Positions 58,538-64,000 of a stretch of 64,000 nucleotides of DNA are shown one piece after another. Numbering within the stretch: the first letter of the stretch is position 1; each line of letters starts with the position of its first letter. Source of the DNA: Geodermatophilus aquaeductus (lineage in GTDB: Bacteria; Actinomycetota; Actinomycetes; Mycobacteriales; Geodermatophilaceae). The DNA lies in assembly GCF_900182545.1 (NCBI RefSeq), contig NZ_FXTJ01000017.1, positions 16,584 through 80,583 of the forward strand, written 5' to 3'. The position numbers were made by a program, and so were the translations under genes. The notes under the pieces are model-generated. The model was given only the letters and a program-made list of their open reading frames with translations, searched no databases and was not told the DNA's origin.

Positions 58538-59641
58538 TCACCGCGCCGCCAGGCCCCACGCGGCGAGCACGCGGCGGGCGTCGGCGTCGGCGGCCCGCAC
58601 CTGCGGCGCCGCCCCCTCGGGAGCGCGTGCCCACGCGGCCAGGCACAGCGCGCGCAGCCCGTCGAGACCGTCCCCGCCGGCCTCGTCGGCGCCGGTGGTC
58701 CGCAGCTCGAGCGGGCCATCATGGGCGGCGGTCACGGCCCAGCGGCCGCAACGCCAGCCCTCCGCGCCCCCGCCGGTGACCGGGGGGTGCGGCACCAGCA
58801 GCCCGCCGGTGTCGGCGGCGATCAGGTCGGGCCGGTGCAGCGGACCGGCGGCCAGCAGCAGCGCCGGGTCGGTCACGCCGCTGAAGACGAGCAGGCTCGC
58901 GGCGCCGGCCCGGTGGGCGCCCTCGATGTCGGTGTCGAGCCGGTCGCCGACCACCAGGGGACGCTCGGCCCCGGTCCGCCGGACGCACTCGGCGTGCATC
59001 GCCGGATCCGGCTTGCCGGTGACGAGCGGCTGGCGGCCGGTGACCTCCCGGACGACGCGGACCATCGCCCCGTTGCCGGGCAGCGGCCCGCGCGGCGAGG
59101 GGATCGTCGCGTCGGTGTTGGTGGCCACGTGCCGGGCGCCGTTGCGGACGGCGACGACGGCCTCGGCCAGCTGCGCCCAGCCGACCTCCCGGCCGTAGCC
59201 CTGCACCACCGCGGCGGGGTCCTCCTCGGCGGTGCCGACCACCGTCAACCCCGCCGCCCGCAGCGCCGCCGCGACGCCCGGGCCGCCCACGGGCAACACC
59301 CGCGCGCCCGCACCGAGCATCCCGGCCACGACCGAGGCGGCCGCCTGCGAGCTGGTGATGACCTCGTCGGGGGTGGCCGGGACGCCGAGGTCGGACAGAT
59401 GGCCGGCCACCTCCTCCGGCGGGCGGGCGGCGTTGTTGGTGACGAAGCCCAGCCGCATGCCGCGCTCCCGCGCCCGCGCGAGCGACTCGGGGACGCCCGG
59501 CACCGCGTCCGGCCCCACGTAGACGACGCCGTCGAGGTCGAGCAGCGCGACGTCGTGGACCTCGGCCGGCGCCCGCGTGCAGCCGGCCGCGAGCCCCGGC
59601 CACTCGTCCCCGCGGTCCCGGGCAACGGCCGGGCCGGTCAC
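58538..59641 (-). CDS. HAD-superfamily phosphatase, NagD/phosphoglycolate phosphatase type
   Basis: 367 residues from GTG 59641, overlapping the TPR gene stop. VALLDLDGVVYVGPDAVPGV holds the catalytic D-x-D motif, GMRLGFVTNNAARPPEEVAG motif II, TGKPDPAMHAECV the Lys of motif III, and PLVVGDRLDTDIEGAHRAGA the acidic pair. The C-terminal 90 residues form an extra domain. The gene order matches Rv1692, described as a glycerol-3-phosphate phosphatase, which is a plausible activity here. Confidence 0.9.
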   Translation of the reverse strand: MTGPAVARDRGDEWPGLAAGCTRAPAEVHDVALLDLDGVVYVGPDAVPGVPESLARARERGMRLGFVTNNAARPPEEVAGHLSDLGVPATPDEVITSSQAAASVVAGMLGAGARVLPVGGPGVAAALRAAGLTVVGTAEEDPAAVVQGYGREVGWAQLAEAVVAVRNGARHVATNTDATIPSPRGPLPGNGAMVRVVREVTGRQPLVTGKPDPAMHAECVRRTGAERPLVVGDRLDTDIEGAHRAGAASLLVFSGVTDPALLLAAGPLHRPDLIAADTGGLLVPHPPVTGGGAEGWRCGRWAVTAAHDGPLELRTTGADEAGGDGLDGLRALCLAAWARAPEGAAPQVRAADADARRVLAAWGLAAR

Positions 59642-60069
59642 GCCGGCCCCCGCTGCGAGGCCCGCCGGGCCCGGACACCGCGCAGCGCGCGGGCGTAGTG
59701 GGCCAGGTCGGGGCGCATCGCCACCGCGAGGGCCAGGTGCTCGGCGGCCAGGCCGAGATCGCCAGCCCGGCTGGCGGCCAGGCCCAGACCGAACTGCGCG
59801 TAGTCGTCGGTGGGGTTGACCGCCGCGAGCTGGGCGAAGCTGTCGATCGCGTCGTGATAGCGCCCGGCGTCGTACTGGGCGCGCGCGAGCGCCTCGAGGA
59901 TGCTGCGCGAGCCGGGCTCGGCCTCGGCCGCCCGGGCGAGCAGGGTCGCCGCGGCCGCCGGGTCTCCGCTGGCCAGCAGGTCCAGCCCGCGCCGGTACCA
60001 CTCGTAGACCCCGCCCCCGGGGATCCCCTCCCCGGGCAGCTCGTCCTCGGGTGAGCCTGCTGTCGACAC
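59638..60069 (-). CDS. tetratricopeptide repeat protein
   Basis: 143 residues from GTG 60069, with GGAGG six bases upstream; an in-frame GTG further up is less well placed. Three or so TPR helical pairs: GLDLLASGDPAAAATLLARA, EALARAQYDAGRYHDAIDSF, YAQFGLGLAASRAGDLGLAA. It probably serves as a protein-interaction scaffold and corresponds to the TPR-like Rv1691. It is the first gene of the HAD-small-tlyA-nadK-recN run. Confidence 0.85.
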   Translation of the reverse strand: MSTAGSPEDELPGEGIPGGGVYEWYRRGLDLLASGDPAAAATLLARAAEAEPGSRSILEALARAQYDAGRYHDAIDSFAQLAAVNPTDDYAQFGLGLAASRAGDLGLAAEHLALAVAMRPDLAHYARALRGVRARRASQRGPA

Positions 60070-60171
60070 CGTCGTCCTCCCGCTCGTGCGGATCGCGTGC
60101 ACGCCGTCGGCCCGGCGGCCGCGACCCGGCCGCCGAGGCAGCGCGCGGCGGGTGGCTCCTACGATCCCGTC

Positions 60172-61497
60172 GTGCACTCGTCGTCGGCGGACTCCCCGCC
60201 CCTCACCGCGACGGGACTGGACGTCCGGCCCTTCCGGGCACTGACCTACCAGCGGCACGACCCCGGCCACCTGGCCCGTGTGAGTTCGCCAGCCTACGAC
60301 CTGGTGACGCCGGACGGCCGGGAACGGCTGGCCGCCGCCGATCCGCACAACATCGTCCGCCTCATCCTCCCGGGCGGCACGTCCGGACCGGGCAGCGCCG
60401 GCGCGGCCGGGCTCGGCGGCCGTCCCGGCGAGGACACCGCGGCCCGTGCGGCGCGCACGCTGCGGGAGTGGGAGGCCGCCGGCGTGCTCGTCCGGGACGG
60501 CGACCCCGCCCTGTGGCTCTACGAGATGCAGCCCGCCGAGGGAGCCGCCACGGTGGGCTGGCTGGGCGCGGTGGCCGTCGCCGCCGCCGGGGGGCGGGCG
60601 GTGCTGCCGCACGAGGACACGTTCCCCGCCGCCGTCGAGGGCCGCCGGGCGCTGCTGCAGGCCACGGCCACCGATCTCGAGCCGATCGTGCTCGCCCACG
60701 ACCCTGAGCCGGAGGTCGCCGACCTCACCCGCGCGGCGCTCTCCGGCACGGCGACCATGGAGCTCACCGACTCCGACGGCGTCCGCCACCGCCTCTGGCG
60801 GACCACCGACGCGGAGGTCCTGCGCCGCCTGCCCGCCGCCCTGGCCCGCGCCGGCGCGGTCATCGCCGACGGCCACCACCGCTTCGCCGCGGCCCGCGCG
60901 CTGCACCGCACCCATCCCGACGGCGACTGCCGCGTGCTCGCGCTCCTCACGCCGATGGGGTCCGGCGGGCTGCGGGTCCAGGCCATCCACCGGGTGGTCC
61001 CCGACCTCTCGCTCGAGGCGGCCGTGGAGGCCGCCGGCCGCGGCTTCACCGTCACGGAGATCCCCGCCGGCCCGGATCCGGACGCGCTCGCCGACGCCGT
61101 CCGCTCCGCGCAGGCCGGGGACGAACGGCCGCTCTTCCTGCTCAGCGACGGCCGCCGACTCGTCGCGCTGACGGAGCCGTCGGCGGAGGTCCGGGCGACG
61201 GTGCCGGCCGAGGCGCCCTCGGCCTGGCGCGGCCTGGACGTCGTCCTGGCCACCAGCGGCCTCGTCGGGCACCTGTGGCGCCGCCCGGACGACCCGGGGT
61301 CGCTCCTCGTGGCCCACGACGTCCCCGAGGCGCTCGGCCTGGCCGCCCGGCGCACCGGGGTCGCCCTGCTGCTGCGGGCACCGTCCCCCACCGACGTCGC
61401 CGCGGTCGCCCGCGCCGGGGCCCGCATGCCGCGCAAGTCGACGCTGTTCGTCCCCAAACCGCGGACCGGGCTGGTCCTCCGCCCGCACGCGGACTGA
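60172..61497 (+). CDS. DUF1015-family protein
   Basis: 441 residues from GTG 60172. The family pattern is clear: GLDVRPFRALTYQRHDPGHL, VSSPAYDLVTPDGRERLAAA, LPHEDTFPAAVEGRRALLQA, VIADGHHRFAAARAL (a conserved D-G-H-H-R motif) and ARMPRKSTLFVPKPRTGLVL near the end. DUF1015 proteins are widespread, and the DGHHRY-like motif suggests an enzyme (SerK-like kinases share it). The role is not established. It is divergent from the TPR gene. Confidence 0.88.
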   Translation: MHSSSADSPPLTATGLDVRPFRALTYQRHDPGHLARVSSPAYDLVTPDGRERLAAADPHNIVRLILPGGTSGPGSAGAAGLGGRPGEDTAARAARTLREWEAAGVLVRDGDPALWLYEMQPAEGAATVGWLGAVAVAAAGGRAVLPHEDTFPAAVEGRRALLQATATDLEPIVLAHDPEPEVADLTRAALSGTATMELTDSDGVRHRLWRTTDAEVLRRLPAALARAGAVIADGHHRFAAARALHRTHPDGDCRVLALLTPMGSGGLRVQAIHRVVPDLSLEAAVEAAGRGFTVTEIPAGPDPDALADAVRSAQAGDERPLFLLSDGRRLVALTEPSAEVRATVPAEAPSAWRGLDVVLATSGLVGHLWRRPDDPGSLLVAHDVPEALGLAARRTGVALLLRAPSPTDVAAVARAGARMPRKSTLFVPKPRTGLVLRPHAD

Positions 61498-61526
61498 GCC
61501 GCACCCAGCACCCGGGCCGCCACCGC

Positions 61527-61883
61527 TCACGCCGTCCGGACCGTCCCCGCGGCGCTGCGGGGCACCTTGCGCCCGCGCCGGCAGTTGACCTCGCACACCG
61601 AGGCGGTGCCGCCGGGCGTCCGCCAGAACCGCCGCTGCAGGGCGCCCTCGACCTCGACGACGTCCCCGGCCTCCCAGGCCGCGATGCGCCGCTGCAGGGC
61701 ACGGTCGTAGGTGATGCAGGTGAGCACGTCCACCGACTGACCCCGGGCGCGCGGCTCGGGCCGGCGCACCACCAGGCGGAAGGTCACCAGGGTGTCCCCG
61801 CTCGGGAGTGACTTCAGCTCCGCGGGAGCCGAGACCCGCCCACGGAGCACCACGTCGTTCCGGTCGATCACTGCCACGCTCAT
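61527..61883 (-). CDS. single-stranded DNA-binding protein-like OB-fold protein
   Basis: 118 residues from ATG 61883, with GGAAGG eight bases upstream. NDVVLRGRVSAPAELKSLPS and DTLVTFRLVVRRPEPRARGQ, with AAWEAGDVVEVEGALQRRFW, follow the SSB OB fold. It is much shorter than the replicative Ssb and ends with a basic tail instead of the acidic DDDIPF tip that recruits partners, so it is a paralogue, perhaps for competence or repair. Confidence 0.82.
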   Translation of the reverse strand: MSVAVIDRNDVVLRGRVSAPAELKSLPSGDTLVTFRLVVRRPEPRARGQSVDVLTCITYDRALQRRIAAWEAGDVVEVEGALQRRFWRTPGGTASVCEVNCRRGRKVPRSAAGTVRTA

Positions 61884-61982
61884 GACGGCAGCCTTCCCCG
61901 GCGGCGGCACCCCGCGGGCCCCCTGCCGGCCCCTGTGGACCGCCGCCCGGTGTGTGGACGGCGGTCCCGCGACCGTCGGAGG

Positions 61983-63797
61983 TCAGTGCTCCGGCTCGTC
62001 CTCGATGGGCGGCTCGACCTCGCCGAGCAGTTCGGCGACCTCCCGCTCGACGTCCTCGTCGAAGTCGAGGTCGGTGCCGGTCTCGTACTCCGCGTCGACG
62101 TCGTCCTCGTCCGCCTCCACCTCGTCGGCGGCGTCGGTGGCGGGCGCGAGCTCTGCGGTGTCGACGGTGCGCTCGTCAGCCACCGCCGGCAGCTCCTCCT
62201 CGCCGAACTCGATGTCGTCGTCCTCCTCCGGCGAGGCGGCGGCCACGGCCTCCCGCCACTCGGCGGCGGCCGGGTCCTCGACGGCGGTGAGCAGGTCGGC
62301 GTAGGCCGAGGCCAGCCGCCGGGTGCCCTCGTCGGTGAGGTCGACGCCGGTGGGCTGCGGTCGCCCGCCGAGCGCACCCTCGAGCACGAGGCGGGCCGCC
62401 GGCACCTCGCCGAGGTCCTGACGGACGCCGGCCTCCACCAGCTGCAGCTCCACGACCTCGGCCCGGTCCGGGTGCTCCGCCAGCGCCTCGCGGACGAGCC
62501 GCAGTGCCACCTCGGGACGGCCCTGGGCCCGCTCGCAGTCGGCCAGCACGGCGCGGTAGCTCTCGTCGCCGCTCATGCGGCGGTAGGCCCGCAGCTCGCG
62601 GGAGGCCTCGGCGTAGTCGCCGGCGTGGTACGCGGCGACGCCCACGGCCTCGCGGACGACGGCGATGCGGGAGGCGCGGTCACGAGCCGCCCGGGCGTGG
62701 GCCAAGGCGAGCTCGGGGTCCTCGTCGACCAGGTTGCCCGCGACGACGAGGTGCCGGGCCACGGTCTCGGCGTTCCGGGAGTCCAGCCCTCGGAGGGCGC
62801 CCCGCACGCCGGGGTCGAGCTCGCGGGCGTCGGCCCACTCGGGCAGGGCGGGACCCGGCGGGACGGGCGGTGTGCGGTCGACGCGGGCCGGGCCCGTCGG
62901 CCGTCCCCTGCGGTCGTCGCCCGGACGCCGGTCCCGCCAGTTGCCGCCGCTCACGCGGTCGGGACGGCCGGCGGCTGCGGGACGACTCGTGGACCGGCCT
63001 CGCTCGTCCGACCGTGGCGCGTCCGTCCGTCCGGGACGGCCGCTCGCGCGGTCGCGGTCGCCGCCGGAAGCGGCCGGACGACGGTCCTGCCAGGACCGGT
63101 TGCCGCTCTGCGGGCCTGCGGCCCGACCGGAGCGTGCGCGGTCACCGCCGGGGCGGTCCCCCGTCGGACGGCGGTCACGCCACGAGCCCTCGGGACGGTC
63201 GCCCTCGGCCGGCCTGCGGTCGCGCCAGGCTCCCTCCGTGCGTTCCCCACCGGGGCGGCGGTCGCGCCAGCCCCCGGCCCGATCGCCGGTGGCCGGCCGG
63301 CGGTCGCTGCCCGCCCGGTCCCCTGCCGCGGGACGACGGTCTCGGCCGGCACCCTCCGCACGGCCGGCACCGGGTCGCCGCTCGCGGGACCCACCCTCGG
63401 CGCGATCTCCACCCGGGGTCCGGTCCCGCCAGGAGCTCTGTCCGCGGTCGGCGCCCGGGCGACGGTCCTGCCAGCTGCCCCCGGCCCGGCCGCCCGCGAC
63501 GGGACGGCGGTCCTGCCACGACCCCTCGGAGCGCTCGGTCGCGGGACGGCGGTCCTGTCGCTCCCCGCCTCGACGGTCCCCGGCGACCGGGCGGCCGCCG
63601 CGCTCGCCGCGGTACCGGTCTGAGCCCCCGCCGGCGCCCGAGCCGGCGTTGCGGCCGGAGCCGGTCCCGCGATCGGCGCTGCTCCCACGACCGGAGTAGC
63701 CGCCGGTCCGGTCGTCGCGCCGCGGGCGCGCTCCGCCACGGGAGTCCTGACCGTCGGGGCGGCCACGCCCGGTGGAGCCACGTCGGGGAGAAGTCAT
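61983..63797 (-). CDS. DRRP-repeat, TPR and acidic-tail protein
   Basis: 604 residues from ATG 63797. The first 350 are Arg/Gly/Asp/Ser-rich and disordered, with more than ten copies of DRRP in units such as GSWQDRRPVAGGRAG and GAWRDRRPAEGDR. A helical TPR-like domain follows (about 360-530; ALAHARAARDRASRIAVVRE, AYHAGDYAEASRELRAYRRM). The last 60 are strongly acidic (SPEEDDDIEFGEEELPAVAD). A basic repeat and an acidic tail suggest RNA or ribosome contact; the gene is next to an rRNA operon. Function unknown. Confidence 0.8.
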   Translation of the reverse strand: MTSPRRGSTGRGRPDGQDSRGGARPRRDDRTGGYSGRGSSADRGTGSGRNAGSGAGGGSDRYRGERGGRPVAGDRRGGERQDRRPATERSEGSWQDRRPVAGGRAGGSWQDRRPGADRGQSSWRDRTPGGDRAEGGSRERRPGAGRAEGAGRDRRPAAGDRAGSDRRPATGDRAGGWRDRRPGGERTEGAWRDRRPAEGDRPEGSWRDRRPTGDRPGGDRARSGRAAGPQSGNRSWQDRRPAASGGDRDRASGRPGRTDAPRSDERGRSTSRPAAAGRPDRVSGGNWRDRRPGDDRRGRPTGPARVDRTPPVPPGPALPEWADARELDPGVRGALRGLDSRNAETVARHLVVAGNLVDEDPELALAHARAARDRASRIAVVREAVGVAAYHAGDYAEASRELRAYRRMSGDESYRAVLADCERAQGRPEVALRLVREALAEHPDRAEVVELQLVEAGVRQDLGEVPAARLVLEGALGGRPQPTGVDLTDEGTRRLASAYADLLTAVEDPAAAEWREAVAAASPEEDDDIEFGEEELPAVADERTVDTAELAPATDAADEVEADEDDVDAEYETGTDLDFDEDVEREVAELLGEVEPPIEDEPEH

Positions 63798-63866
63798 GTC
63801 GTCGTCAGTACCTCGGTCGGGAGTGCGGCACTCGTGCGAGCGCCGGAATGGTGCCGGACACACGGA

Positions 63867-63901
63867 AACGGGGGCCGGAGCCAATGGCTCCGACCCCCGT
63901 T
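63867..63901 (-). terminator. strong terminator of the rRNA operon
   Basis: Arms 63867-63883 and 63885-63901 pair over 17 bases, with one G-U pair on the minus strand and a one-base centre (in effect a three- to five-base loop). A short TTTCC follows on the minus strand. It lies just past the 3' end of 5S rRNA. Confidence 0.9.
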
Positions 63902-63913
63902 CCAGAATGGTTG

Positions 63914-64000
63914 TCCGGCGGCGTCCTACTCTCCCACCCCGTCTCCAGGGCAGTACCATCGGCGCTGAGAGGCTTAGCTTCCGGGTTCGGAATGGGTCCG
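63914..64000 (-). rRNA. rrf: 5S ribosomal RNA, 3' part (5' end beyond the window)
   Basis: The minus strand carries typical 5S sequence, including GAACCCGGAAGCTAAGCCTC near the window edge and GGTGGGAGAGTAGGACGCCG before the 3' end. About 87 of some 117-120 bases are visible. The rest of the rRNA operon lies beyond the right edge. Confidence 0.96.

Noticed and set aside
62951..63781. 276-codon Ala/Pro-rich minus-strand frame inside the DRRP-repeat gene
   Set aside because: Shifted reading of the repeat DNA; the main frame has a TPR domain and a sensible acidic end.

Overview
This is a high-GC (well above 70 percent by eye) chromosomal window from an actinomycete. The genes use GTG and ATG starts with GGAGG-type ribosome binding sites and are packed with many GTGA/ATGA stop-start overlaps. 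Gene content and the order TPR-HAD phosphatase-small protein-tlyA-nadK-recN-steA-steB-pyrG-nudix-xerD-parA-scpA-scpB-rluB-cmk-der match the core block known from Mycobacterium tuberculosis (about Rv1691 to Rv1713). The MASE1/PAS/GAF-PP2C phosphatases and the xylose gene set suggest Geodermatophilaceae or a relative, but the family assignment is inference only.

Layout. 1-5.5 kb: two divergent PP2C (SpoIIE-type) phosphatases, one soluble PAS-GAF-GAF and cut by the window edge, one MASE1 membrane sensor, plus a STAS protein; this looks like a partner-switching signalling locus. 5.5-11.7 kb: a decayed accessory island next to tRNA-Pro(GGG), holding a RelE toxin wreck, an acyl-CoA dehydrogenase wreck, an alcohol dehydrogenase fragment joined to a possible IS630 remnant, and a truncated tyrosine recombinase, mixed with intact genes (alpha/beta hydrolase, NADP oxidoreductase, SRPBCC protein). 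12.0-16.4 kb: a coupled four-gene membrane cluster (HdeD-like, 56-aa membrane peptide, Abhydrolase_9, large Vps62-like protein). 16.4-18.8 kb: der, cmk, aroH. 18.9-19.5 kb: two small unknown genes.

19.6-32.6 kb: a complete xylo-oligosaccharide module. xylA, xylB, an MsmK-type ATPase and galM are on the minus strand; a divergent ROK regulator (xylR) follows; then an ABC importer (lipoprotein plus two permeases), a divergent LacI regulator and a GH3 beta-glycosidase. Operator-like palindromes sit in both divergent intergenic regions. A perfect hairpin at 32.54 kb separates the module from the core block.

32.6-43.5 kb: rluB, a lipoprotein, scpB, scpA, a ribbon-helix-helix-like protein, parA, xerD, ald, two plus-strand envelope genes, nudix and pyrG. 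43.5-51.6 kb: steA-steB followed, in the same overlapping run and before pyrG, by an MraY/WecA-like transferase, a MurJ-like flippase, a GT4 glycosyltransferase and a large phosphatase-like membrane protein. Together these look like a lipid-linked glycan pathway inserted in the cytokinetic steAB-pyrG operon, and this is the best candidate here for an undescribed system. 51.8-61.9 kb: TetR regulator, lipoprotein, methyltransferase, recN, nadK, tlyA, small protein, HAD phosphatase, TPR protein, DUF1015 protein, and an SSB-like protein. 62-64 kb: a DRRP-repeat/TPR/acidic-tail protein, then the strong terminator and 5S rRNA of an rRNA operon reading in from beyond the window.
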